This document shows, one piece after another, positions 47,820-55,407 of a DNA stretch of 55,407 nt. Source of the stretch: Oscillospiraceae bacterium (GTDB lineage Bacteria; Bacillota_A; Clostridia; Oscillospirales; Oscillospiraceae); contig JAGBEM010000027.1 of the NCBI GenBank assembly GCA_017936985.1, positions 1 through 55,407 on the forward strand, read 5' to 3'. Position 1 is the first letter of the stretch; every line of letters starts with the position of its first letter. The notes below the pieces were generated by a model. The model did no database searches and had not been told where the DNA came from. It saw only the letters and a list, made by a program, of their open reading frames with translations. The position numbers and the translations under genes were made by a program.

Positions 47820-48590
47820 TTAGGAAGCAGCCGCCACTTCTTTTTTCACTTTGTGATCTTTGAGATACCAAGGCAGATATGCCACTGCATACAAAGCCGT
47901 AACCGCTGCTGCCATGATCACAATACGCAATGCGTGATTTGGCGGCAAAATATCGAGGATCGAAGGTGTATCCTCCGGCTTTGCCATGAACAGATAGTTC
48001 GCTCCCGGGCCGATCAAGGCATTTGCCCAGTAGGCAACCATCGCCAGAACGATCAGCGCCACATAGGATTTCGCAGCTGACTTGATCGTCGGGCGCATCC
48101 CATGCACGAAGATCATATAGAAAATAGCCACATAGCCCAGCGTATGCTCCAGCCAGAACTGGTAATACCGGAACCGGGACGGGCCAGTGTATGTAATAAC
48201 CGTTGGGGTGATCAGGGCAAAAATGGAGCCGGCAAACAGCCAGAAATAGGAAATATCAAACAGCGTCTGGGATTTTCCGATCACCATATAGCTACAGAAT
48301 ACAACCGCCCAGCCACACACGGTAATTGGCAGGTGATCCACAGGATTGGGCCCCAGGGACGGAATGGCTACCAACCGCCAGTAGTACGACATTTCGCTGA
48401 TGATCAGCATAAATGCCAGCAAATAGCGAAGTTTTTCTTCATGCTTGCTTTGGCGCAGCGCACCGCGGAAATGCCGGATCAACAAGATCACGCCGACCGA
48501 AATCAAGATCGGTAAAAAATGCGCAAGGGTAAAGTTTGCAAATTCTTCTGTTTTTCCTTCTCCCAGGAAGTAGATCAAAAAATCTTTCAT
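47820..48590 (-). CDS. YwaF/TIGR02206-type membrane protein
   Basis: 256 residues from MKDFLIYFLGEGKTEEFANF (GGAGG upstream of ATG 48590; the frame extends to 48629). Seven or so hydrophobic segments, with the family marks FTLAHFLPILISVG near the start, NPVDHLPITVCGWAV in the middle and WLEHTLGYVAIFYM later. TIGR02206/YwaF proteins are integral membrane proteins of unknown function, widespread in Firmicutes. Confidence 0.85.
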   Translation of the reverse strand: MKDFLIYFLGEGKTEEFANFTLAHFLPILISVGVILLIRHFRGALRQSKHEEKLRYLLAFMLIISEMSYYWRLVAIPSLGPNPVDHLPITVCGWAVVFCSYMVIGKSQTLFDISYFWLFAGSIFALITPTVITYTGPSRFRYYQFWLEHTLGYVAIFYMIFVHGMRPTIKSAAKSYVALIVLAMVAYWANALIGPGANYLFMAKPEDTPSILDILPPNHALRIVIMAAAVTALYAVAYLPWYLKDHKVKKEVAAAS

Positions 48591-48682
48591 ATATGACCTC
48601 CGGTGCTGAATTTGCGCTGAAGCACGCACCCACTATAGCACATACCGGAGAACTGTGCAAGTATTTGCCGCATTTTGTTGAA

Positions 48683-48708
48683 AAAGAGGAGGCGATCGCC
48701 TCCTCTTT
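48683..48708 (-). terminator. Terminator of the SPFH/P-type ATPase operon
   Basis: A 13-bp perfect inverted repeat (48683-48695 with 48696-48708), immediately after the stop codon of the P-type ATPase gene, with TTTTTC following on the minus strand. Confidence 0.88.
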
Positions 48709-48709
48709 C

Positions 48710-50629
48710 TTACATATCTTCTGCCTGCCGTAATATCCGGGAACTGTTGAACAGCACCGCAAACGCGCCGAAATTATGCAGAATACTGCCGGCCAGAGCA
48801 CTGACCAGGCCAAATGCCGACAGCGCGATCATTGTCAGGCTGATACCGATGGATAGCACCATATTCTGATAAATGATCCGCCGGGTCTGGCTTGCCAGTT
48901 CCACTACAAACGGAATATTCATCAGATTGTTGTTCATCAAAGCAATATCCGCCGACTCAATGGCTACATCCGTACCCATGGCACCCATAGCGATGCCCAC
49001 GTCTGCCTCCCGTAGGATCAGTGCATCGTTGATGCCGTCACCTACCACCAACACATGATGGTCTTCTGTATTGATCTGGCGCAGCTTTTCCAGCTTATCC
49101 TGGGGCAGCAAACGGGCGTGGACCGTATCGATGCCTACCTTTTCCCGGATCCGTATAGCTGGGGCCTCCCGGTCGCCGGTCAGCATGACCGTATGGGCCA
49201 CGCCCAACTGCCGCAAAGCCGATACGCTTTCCTCTGCATTTTCCCGGACAGTGTCGTCAAAGCACAAGCAGCCAAGCAACCTGCAGTCCTTGGTCAGATA
49301 ACTGACCGAGCCCACAGCATCTGCCGGGAAGTATTCATCGATGACGCAACCCAGGCTTTCCAGCCACTCTCTTCTGCCAAAACGCAACACACTGCCATCC
49401 GGTGCTATTGCTTCCAAGCCGCCGCCGGAAACCTCGTGGATGCTGTAATTGTGTTCCACACTCACATCGCCGTATGCCCGAACCACAGCCCGGGAAACCG
49501 GGTGATTAGACGCGGACGCCAAAATTGCCGTCTGCTCCAGCAGTGCCTCCGGTGTCAGCGCATCTCCCCAGGGAATGGTATCCGTAAGGTTCAGCTGGCC
49601 CTTGGTAATGGTGCCGGTCTTGTCAAAAACCACTGTATCGATCCGGGTCAGTTCTTCAATAAACTTGGCATTTTTGATCAGCACGCCCCGTTTAGTAGCG
49701 CAGGACAGTGCCGCAATCATCGGCGCAGAGGACACCAGCATCTGTCCACAGGGACAGCTGACCACCAAAGTCGCGATAGCCGTGCCCACATCCCCCGTAA
49801 TCAGCGCAGCGGCTGCCGCTACCGCCAGCACAAAAGGAATATAATAGGTCAAAAACCGGTCAATCAGTCTTGTTTCCGGAACAGAGATATTCTCCGACTG
49901 CTCCAAAAGCTGCAGGATCTTTGAAAAGGTAGTATTTTCGTGTTCCTTTTGGACCTCCACGATCAGCATACCGTCCAGATTAACTGTGCCGGCGTAGATA
50001 TTGTCCCCTTCCTTCACTGCTGCCGGGTGGGGTTCACCGGTCAGGGATTTCTGATCCACATTGGATTGCCCACTCACGATCACGCCGTCGATGGGAATGC
50101 CCATACCGGGTTTGATAATGATCCGCTGACCGACTTTCAGCGTTTTTGCCTCCACTTCCCGCTCTTGATCGCTTTCCAGCAAAATTGCGGTGCGTTGCTG
50201 CATATTCATCAGGTTGTCGATCACATCCCGGCCGCCCATGATGCTTCTTTCTTCCAGCAAGTGGACCGCATTTAAAATCAATGGGATCAGCAGTGCAAGG
50301 ATCAAATCCTGATTGAACACACAGGCTACAATAGCAATGGCCACCAGGATCTCCATTGTGTTGCTGGTATTTTTCGTCAGCAAGCCCTTAATACCTGCAA
50401 CGATCACCGGAACACCTTCTATAAGAAATCCCAGAAAATACAGCAAATTCGGAACAATCGGATGGGGATTCCCAAATACATAGGTATAGATCAAACCTGC
50501 CGCCAGCAAGGATAAGGACGCAATGCCGCAAATAATATCTTTGCGCAGGCGACGGCTTGCCTCTTCTGTCAGATTATCCCGGGAGAGGGCTTCCAGAGAG
50601 TTTCGTGTCATATGATCGATATTCTCCAT
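48710..50629 (-). CDS. Heavy-metal translocating P-type ATPase
   Basis: 639 residues without the usual N-terminal metal-binding domain. Paired membrane helices occupy ~30-120. The A domain has SLTGEPHP; the CPC helix motif is VVSCPCGQML; the phosphorylation motif is DKTGTITKG; MLTGDREAP and VGDGINDALILREADVG follow; two C-terminal helices (~590-635) end it. The CPC motif and organisation fit P1B ATPases of the Zn/Cd/Co or Cu groups. The metal cannot be read from sequence. It is the last gene of an operon with three SPFH proteins. Confidence 0.88.
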   Translation of the reverse strand: MENIDHMTRNSLEALSRDNLTEEASRRLRKDIICGIASLSLLAAGLIYTYVFGNPHPIVPNLLYFLGFLIEGVPVIVAGIKGLLTKNTSNTMEILVAIAIVACVFNQDLILALLIPLILNAVHLLEERSIMGGRDVIDNLMNMQQRTAILLESDQEREVEAKTLKVGQRIIIKPGMGIPIDGVIVSGQSNVDQKSLTGEPHPAAVKEGDNIYAGTVNLDGMLIVEVQKEHENTTFSKILQLLEQSENISVPETRLIDRFLTYYIPFVLAVAAAAALITGDVGTAIATLVVSCPCGQMLVSSAPMIAALSCATKRGVLIKNAKFIEELTRIDTVVFDKTGTITKGQLNLTDTIPWGDALTPEALLEQTAILASASNHPVSRAVVRAYGDVSVEHNYSIHEVSGGGLEAIAPDGSVLRFGRREWLESLGCVIDEYFPADAVGSVSYLTKDCRLLGCLCFDDTVRENAEESVSALRQLGVAHTVMLTGDREAPAIRIREKVGIDTVHARLLPQDKLEKLRQINTEDHHVLVVGDGINDALILREADVGIAMGAMGTDVAIESADIALMNNNLMNIPFVVELASQTRRIIYQNMVLSIGISLTMIALSAFGLVSALAGSILHNFGAFAVLFNSSRILRQAEDM

Positions 50630-50639
50630 AAAGCACCTC

Positions 50640-51575
50640 CTAGGGATCGATAAAGATATTGGTATCGCCCTCCTGGACCACCTTCACAGAGCCGATCTTC
50701 TCCAACATCTGCGTGACCTTTTCTGAATAGACCCGGGTGCGCAGGGCTTGCGGACTGGTTTCGTATTCTTCTACCAAACCCCAGAATTCTGCCAGAGCAG
50801 CCGTTGCGCCGGCAACGGCGGTAGCCTTGTCAGCAGTTGCCTTGGTAACCAACTGTGTTGCCTCTTCCTGGGCGTTGGGAATGACGGTGGAATTGTAGTT
50901 TTCAGCAGCTTCCCGCAATGTGGCTGCATCTACTGTGGCGGCATTGACATTGTTGTACTTTTCCCGTACTTCCATGGCCACACTGACATTGGTCAGCTCA
51001 ATGGTGGTCAATGTCACGCCGATACCGGACTGGTTGATCTTTTCAGAAGCCCTTTGCTGGGCTGCATGGATATAGTTATCCTTGCCGGTGGTCAACAGCT
51101 CATCCACATCCGTACCGGCAGCTTCCGTCATCATAGCGTTGCTGACACAGGCATTGATAATCGAGGAAACATCACTGACATACAGCGCATAGGCTACCGG
51201 GTCTGAAATCACATATTTCACCGATGCGGATAATGTCGCGATATTCTGATCACCGGTGATTACATATTTCGTGGTAGCCGTTTCTGAATTGTCCGTATAG
51301 TAAGTTGTAACGCTTTGTTCAATGACGCTGCTGGTAGGCACCATAACGACCTCGTCGATGATATAGGGAAATGCCAGCAGCAAACCAGGTTGATGGATCT
51401 GCTCACCGGGCGTATCTCCTACAATTTTACCGCAGCGCAGGATCACCGCCACATTTCCGCTTTCCACAATGCGGATACCGGAGCAGCAAATGCCGATGGC
51501 CACCAGGATCACCAATATCAGAAAATATCGGGTCGCTGTGGTCAATATTTCTGAAAAAAGGCTTTTTCGTTCCAT
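50640..51575 (-). CDS. SPFH/Band-7 membrane protein 3 (HflC-like)
   Basis: 311 residues. N-terminal membrane helix (about 14-34), then the SPFH beta-rich domain beginning ESGNVAVILRCGKIVGDTPGEQIHQPGLLLAFPYI, and a long helical C-terminus (LREAAENYNSTVIPNAQEEATQLVTKATADKATAVAG). It starts 9 nt after the stop of the preceding SPFH gene and ends 10 nt before the P-type ATPase. SPFH proteins form large membrane-associated cages around FtsH or other clients. Confidence 0.8.
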   Translation of the reverse strand: MERKSLFSEILTTATRYFLILVILVAIGICCSGIRIVESGNVAVILRCGKIVGDTPGEQIHQPGLLLAFPYIIDEVVMVPTSSVIEQSVTTYYTDNSETATTKYVITGDQNIATLSASVKYVISDPVAYALYVSDVSSIINACVSNAMMTEAAGTDVDELLTTGKDNYIHAAQQRASEKINQSGIGVTLTTIELTNVSVAMEVREKYNNVNAATVDAATLREAAENYNSTVIPNAQEEATQLVTKATADKATAVAGATAALAEFWGLVEEYETSPQALRTRVYSEKVTQMLEKIGSVKVVQEGDTNIFIDP

Positions 51576-51584
51576 AAGCGCTCC

Positions 51585-52694
51585 TTATTCCCCGTCGGTG
51601 ATGCCGTTGTTGTCGGCAGCCTGGTCGATCAGTGCAGACACCGCATCGATCAGCGCAGTGCGATCCTTTTCCGGCAACTGACCCAGAATATAGGACAGGT
51701 CGTTGATCACCGTTGCATTACCTTCAACGGTCATATGCTTGGAATACTCCGTCAGCACATTGAACGGATACTCATTTGCCTTGACCACCAAAATGGTCTT
51801 ATCGTTGACAGAGGCAATCATATTGTCCAGGTTCATCAGGAACTGGTATAGCTCCAGATTGGCCGCCTGAGCCTCTGCATAGATCTTAGCCACTTCCTTT
51901 TCTGCCTCAGCCTTGATGTTGGCAGCTTCTGTGGTGCCGTTTGCAATGATCTCTGCCGCATCCTGATCGCCCTTGGTGGTGATCTGGGTATATTCCAGCT
52001 GTGCATTGGCCAGGATCTCGTCGATCTCCTTCTGACGGTCTGCCTTCATCTGAGAGAAAACACTGTTCAGGTTAGTCTCCGGCAGCGAAAGCCGCAAGAT
52101 GCTCACATCGGATACCGCAATGCCGTAATTTTCCGCACAGGTTTTCTGGACTCTCTGGAAGATCTCCTGCTGGATCTGATCGATACGCAGCGCTTCCCGC
52201 TCCAGGGATACCAGATCTGTCAGCTTATAGCTGCCCAGAATACTGTTCGTTGCGGAAGACACCTGGCTGTTGATATAGGAATTTGCATTTCCCTGAGACC
52301 CAACGCTGTTGTGGTACAGCAGCGGATCCTCCACCTGCCAGACCACATAGGACTGGAGGATGATATTGCGCTTGTCAGAGGTGGTGGTTTCCAGATTATT
52401 CGTCTCCAGATACTGAAGTCTGCTGTCATAAGTAACCACATTTTCAAAGGGCCAGGGCAACTTCAAATAAACGCCGGATTCGGTGATCTCCGCCCGGACT
52501 GCGCCAAAGCGCTGGATCACAGCGCAGCTGCCTTCCCGAACCTCACAAACGAAGCCGAACCAGAACAGTACCAGCAGGACTACCGCCGCCGTCACACATT
52601 TGCCGATCAAGCCCCAAGCCGAAGCTGCTTTTTTTGCTTTCTTAACGGGCTGTACAGTTTCCTGCTCCCGGATATCAGAATTGTTGTTTTTCAT
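51585..52694 (-). CDS. SPFH/Band-7 membrane protein 2 (HflC-like)
   Basis: 369 residues from MKNNNSDIREQETVQPV (GGAGGG upstream of ATG 52694). A basic linker, one membrane helix (about 30-50), then VREGSCAVIQRFGAVRAEITESGVYLKLPWPFENVVTYDSRLQYLE, which matches HflC/HflK-like SPFH domains. Coiled-coil C-terminus (DRQKEIDEILANAQLEYTQITTKGDQDAAEIIANGTTEAANIKAEAEKEVAKIYAEA). Second gene of the operon. Confidence 0.85.
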   Translation of the reverse strand: MKNNNSDIREQETVQPVKKAKKAASAWGLIGKCVTAAVVLLVLFWFGFVCEVREGSCAVIQRFGAVRAEITESGVYLKLPWPFENVVTYDSRLQYLETNNLETTTSDKRNIILQSYVVWQVEDPLLYHNSVGSQGNANSYINSQVSSATNSILGSYKLTDLVSLEREALRIDQIQQEIFQRVQKTCAENYGIAVSDVSILRLSLPETNLNSVFSQMKADRQKEIDEILANAQLEYTQITTKGDQDAAEIIANGTTEAANIKAEAEKEVAKIYAEAQAANLELYQFLMNLDNMIASVNDKTILVVKANEYPFNVLTEYSKHMTVEGNATVINDLSYILGQLPEKDRTALIDAVSALIDQAADNNGITDGE

Positions 52695-52726
52695 ATTTAT
52701 GCCCTCCGTTGACATACCAGCGGTAA

Positions 52727-54520
52727 TTAATATCCTTCTTCCTCTGCCTCGGTTTTTGTATTCGTCTGGCTTTCTGACGAAATAGAACCGATAAACAGAT
52801 TAGAGCTGTCGACTCCTTCGCCAATGATGATCAGTTTGGCATCTGCATAAGCCTTTGTCAGTGCATCAATATATTTGTAATACCGGTATGCATCCCGATA
52901 AGAGCCATCCGCTTCTACACTGGCCATGAAGTCCGCAACTGCCGCTTTTGCAGCAGCAACAGCTTGTTCCCGTTCCACTTTCGCCTTTGATACCAGCGCT
53001 GTTTGGGTCAGCTGCGCCTCCAGTCGGGCGATCTGCGCTTCATTTTCGCCGTTGATCACGATCCGCTCTGCATCGATTCCGGCGCTGATGATCCTCTGAT
53101 AGACCGATGCTACCTCTACCGGCGGATGGATGCTTTCCAGGACTACATCCACCACCTCAAGACCGGTACCGAAGGGTTCCAGTTTCTGTGTCAACTCTTC
53201 CAGGAAGCTCTGAGAAAATGCTTCCCGGTCTGTGGACAGCAGGGTTTCCAAATCGGAACGCACAGTTCTGGAGGTTACAATCTCATAGGCCTGAGCCTGG
53301 AGCAGTGCCGCCGGCTCTGCCGCGGAAGAAATATACTGGTACAGATCCCGGATCCGGTACTGGATCCGCAGATTAATGGACACCATTTCATCACCGCTGC
53401 CCAACAGCAAGCGGTATTCTTCTTTTCCGTGTCCTTCTGTCCAAAGGTTATCACTGTCACCGTCTGCCACATAGCCGATCGTCACCGCATTGATGGATCG
53501 GGTGTCATGCAGTTCTACCCGATCAAAGGGCCAGGGAAGCACAAAATGCATACCCGGCGCCAGTGTTTCGGACTGCAAGGTTCCCATGCGGAACAATGCG
53601 CCTTCCTGATAGGTATCCACCAGCACCACGCTGGTAGATAGCCACAATGTCAGCACCAGGATCACTACCGCCGTAGGAAGCACCTGGCGAATGAACCGAA
53701 TGCTCCACAGAGAGCGCATGGTAATGCCTGTATTCTCCTCCATATAAGTAAGCAAATTCGTGCTACCAAAGGCCTTGCCGGGCAGCGCGATCATCAGCTC
53801 AGGGCTGGTATCCATTTCCTTGCGAATGATCCGGGCTGCCAGGAAAAATGCCAAACTTACCGTCTCATATACGATCAGAACACCCAGGATCACCGCCATC
53901 ACGCCGCAAGTCTCAAACAGGCCAAGCAGCTCCACCAAAGAAGCCAGTAACAGCAAAATCAACAAAAACCTGCTCATCCGCAAAGAGCTTGCCAAGCTGC
54001 GCAGCACCGCCGCAAAGAAGGTGTCGGCCTCTTCAGAAGCAAATCTGCACCACTTTTCCAGGGCAATGCAGCCTACCACCAGCGCCGCCAGGGCCACAGG
54101 TACATAATAGGCAAGCCGGATCACAGCAGCCGCCGGTATCACCAGCCAATAAATGGCATGGATCGCTGCGGTGATTAGGATCAACAACAGAACCTGTATC
54201 GCTATCCGGTTTCGCGCCCACTGCTTTGCTATGGGGCTGCTGCCTTTCCTGGCTGCACGCTTTTTCGCAGGCTGCTCAGGCTCTTCCGGTTCTTCTAAAG
54301 TTTCCACCGGCTCATGAATCCCTTCCCGCTGTCTGGGAAGCAAAATCACAAGCTGCAAAAACGCCGGTAAAGCTATGATCAAAGCCGCAGAAAGCAGCGG
54401 TACATATCCGGTCAGTGCATACAGCATAAACAATGCCAACGCCATGACCTCCAGACAGCCGGTACAGATCACACTGACCGTCTGGCCGCGCTTTCGTTGG
54501 GTTTTGGGGGATGATTTCAT
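52727..54520 (-). CDS. Polytopic SPFH protein 1 (HflK-like with extra membrane domain)
   Basis: 597 residues. Unusual N-terminal part with about seven hydrophobic segments (~15-60, 105-155, 175-225, 270-295) separated by a basic linker. Then an SPFH domain: VDTYQEGALFRMGTLQSETLAPGMHFVLPWPFDRVELHDTRS, with the coiled-coil tail ERIVINGENEAQIARLEAQLTQTALVSKAKVEREQAVAAAKAAVADF. This resembles HflK-like proteases-modulator proteins fused to a polytopic membrane part. First gene of the operon, read from a near-consensus promoter. Confidence 0.82.
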   Translation of the reverse strand: MKSSPKTQRKRGQTVSVICTGCLEVMALALFMLYALTGYVPLLSAALIIALPAFLQLVILLPRQREGIHEPVETLEEPEEPEQPAKKRAARKGSSPIAKQWARNRIAIQVLLLILITAAIHAIYWLVIPAAAVIRLAYYVPVALAALVVGCIALEKWCRFASEEADTFFAAVLRSLASSLRMSRFLLILLLLASLVELLGLFETCGVMAVILGVLIVYETVSLAFFLAARIIRKEMDTSPELMIALPGKAFGSTNLLTYMEENTGITMRSLWSIRFIRQVLPTAVVILVLTLWLSTSVVLVDTYQEGALFRMGTLQSETLAPGMHFVLPWPFDRVELHDTRSINAVTIGYVADGDSDNLWTEGHGKEEYRLLLGSGDEMVSINLRIQYRIRDLYQYISSAAEPAALLQAQAYEIVTSRTVRSDLETLLSTDREAFSQSFLEELTQKLEPFGTGLEVVDVVLESIHPPVEVASVYQRIISAGIDAERIVINGENEAQIARLEAQLTQTALVSKAKVEREQAVAAAKAAVADFMASVEADGSYRDAYRYYKYIDALTKAYADAKLIIIGEGVDSSNLFIGSISSESQTNTKTEAEEEGY

Positions 54521-54558
54521 CGCAGATCCTCCTTGATGCTCAGGTAAAAACTGCTTTT

Positions 54559-54587
54559 ATTATATCGCTGAAGCAGACTTCTGTCAA
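54559..54587 (-). promoter_or_regulatory. Strong promoter of the SPFH operon
   Basis: TTGACA (54582-54587), a 17-nt spacer, TATAAT (54559-54564): full consensus. AGGAGG follows just before the ATG at 54520. Confidence 0.85.
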
Positions 54588-54650
54588 TTATTGACGTTAT
54601 CCACCAGATGATCAATTTTATAAAAAACTGACTGCAGGCCATCGCAGACC

Positions 54651-54679
54651 TTGAAAAGGCAGCCGATCTGTGGTAGGCT
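54651..54679 (+). promoter_or_regulatory. Possible promoter of the DUF5662 gene
   Basis: TTGAAA (54651-54656), a 17-nt spacer, TAGGCT (54674-54679), 32 nt before the ATG at 54712. The -10 is weak. Confidence 0.4.
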
Positions 54680-54711
54680 TATTTCATCATTGATTCGTTA
54701 GAAGGTGTCCC

Positions 54712-55257
54712 ATGAAACCTTGGCAGCATTTTAAAACCATCACCCGGCACAGACTCTGTGTCATGGCAGGATGCTTTCGCATCGGCCTCTACCTACAAGG
54801 TCTGACTCACGATCTTTCCAAATACTCCGCTGTAGAGTTTTGGAACGGCGCCCGGTATTACCAGGGCGTACGCAGTCCCAACGCCGCGGAGCGCGAAAAC
54901 AAAGGCTACAGTGAAGCCTGGATGCACCACAAAGGCCGCAATCGGCATCACTATGAATACTGGACGGACATGAATATGGAAAAGCGGATCTATGAATCCG
55001 TTCCCATGCCGCGGAAGTATCTGGCAGAACAGATCATGGACCGCCGGGCCGCCTGCATCATCTATCAAGGCAAAAACTATACCGACAGTTCTGCTCTGGC
55101 TTATTTTATGAAAAGCCGGGAGCGGGAGCTGATGCATCCGCAGAACCGACAGGAACTGGAATACCTGCTGACTATGCTCAAAGAAAAGGGCGAAAAAGAG
55201 ACCTTCCGGTATCTGAAACAGGAATTTTTGAAAGGGCATCCCCTGCCCTTTGAATAA
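54712..55257 (+). CDS. DUF5662-family protein
   Basis: 181 residues. LTHDLSKYSAVEFWNGARYYQG and WMHHKGRNRHHYEYWTDM carry conserved His/Asp residues reminiscent of HD-type metal-binding proteins, and PMPRKYLAEQIMDRRAA is the third conserved block. DUF5662 proteins are common in gut Firmicutes and function is unknown. AGAAGG precedes the ATG. A 7-bp hairpin (55268-55274 with 55288-55294) follows the stop but lacks a T run. Confidence 0.8.
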   Translation: MKPWQHFKTITRHRLCVMAGCFRIGLYLQGLTHDLSKYSAVEFWNGARYYQGVRSPNAAERENKGYSEAWMHHKGRNRHHYEYWTDMNMEKRIYESVPMPRKYLAEQIMDRRAACIIYQGKNYTDSSALAYFMKSRERELMHPQNRQELEYLLTMLKEKGEKETFRYLKQEFLKGHPLPFE

Positions 55258-55326
55258 AGTTAACAGCTCCCGGGTAAGCTACTGCTGCCCGGGATGAAAA
55301 AACTTTGGAAAAAAGGAAAAAACTGC

Positions 55327-55354
55327 TTGACTTTTTCGCCCCGATGCGTATAAT
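55327..55354 (+). promoter_or_regulatory. Strong promoter at the right edge
   Basis: TTGACT (55327-55332), a 16-nt spacer, TATAAT (55349-55354), as commonly seen for stable RNA genes. Confidence 0.75.
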
Positions 55355-55387
55355 AATATCCGTGCCTAAACGGAGTCGCAAAGATAC

Positions 55388-55407
55388 AGAGGATTAGTGT
55401 AACGGTA
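55388..55407 (+). tRNA. Probable 5' end of a tRNA gene (runs off right edge)
   Basis: AGAGGAT as acceptor strand, TA at positions 8-9, GTGT as D stem and AACGGTA as D loop, 34 nt after a strong promoter. Only 20 nt are in the window, so the identity cannot be read. Confidence 0.45.

Noticed and set aside
1..55407. CRISPR array
   Set aside because: No regularly spaced identical repeats found by eye; the only close repeats are the DGR repeats, the att cores, the operator words and the MITE-like element.

Overview
The window reads as a chromosomal segment of a gut Clostridium-class bacterium, most likely Oscillospiraceae (Faecalibacterium/Gemmiger/Ruminococcus-like). This rests on the gene families, the Firmicutes-type ribosome binding sites and promoters, GC content near 50 %, and a palindromic repeat element of a kind I associate with that group. 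The genus is inference.

Left host segment (1-9423): the 5' part of an EF-G-type GTPase gene, a SLOG-type protein, a small ribbon-helix-helix regulator, a palindromic repeat element, a membrane protein resembling a degenerate P-type ATPase, rlmB, an LTA-synthase/OpgB-type phosphoglycerol transferase, ftsH and tRNA-Arg(CCG). Most carry recognisable sigma-70-type promoters and terminators.

Prophage (9403-44493): about 35.1 kb of a siphovirus-type prophage sits in the 3' end of tRNA-Arg. A 16-bp core (cgagtcccttccggtg) is repeated at both ends. From the right end inwards come a large serine integrase, a DnaQ/BRCT exonuclease, an ImmA-type peptidase and two divergent HTH regulators. A long leftward early region follows (PcfK/PcfJ pair, DUF3102 protein, diversity-generating retroelement, DUF1064, HUH-type replication protein, DUF4417). 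It is followed by HNH, terminase, portal, protease, HK97-fold capsid, head-tail, tail, adhesin and lysis genes.

The standout is a complete diversity-generating retroelement (DGR) at 31478-34258: a reverse transcriptase with YMDD, an accessory Avd-like four-helix protein, a 67-nt template repeat, and two tandem target genes each ending in a 67-nt variable repeat. All 20 template-to-variable differences (10 per target) fall on template adenines, and none on the 48 non-adenine positions. Both targets are small proteins with no signal peptide, encoded in the early region, far from the tail genes that phage DGRs usually diversify. That suggests diversification of an intracellular or otherwise non-tail ligand-binding protein.

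Right host segment (44494-55407): L-rhamnose mutarotase; a SipW-type signal peptidase flanked by two secreted TasA/camelysin-like proteins; a YwaF-type membrane protein; a four-gene operon of three SPFH (HflK/HflC-like) proteins plus a heavy-metal P-type ATPase; a DUF5662 protein; and the start of what looks like a tRNA gene.

Other points of interest are a candidate phage small RNA on the strand opposite its neighbours, a cloverleaf of inverted repeats at attR, a tRNA-like element with an abnormal anticodon arm, and a candidate structured RNA upstream of the HNH gene.
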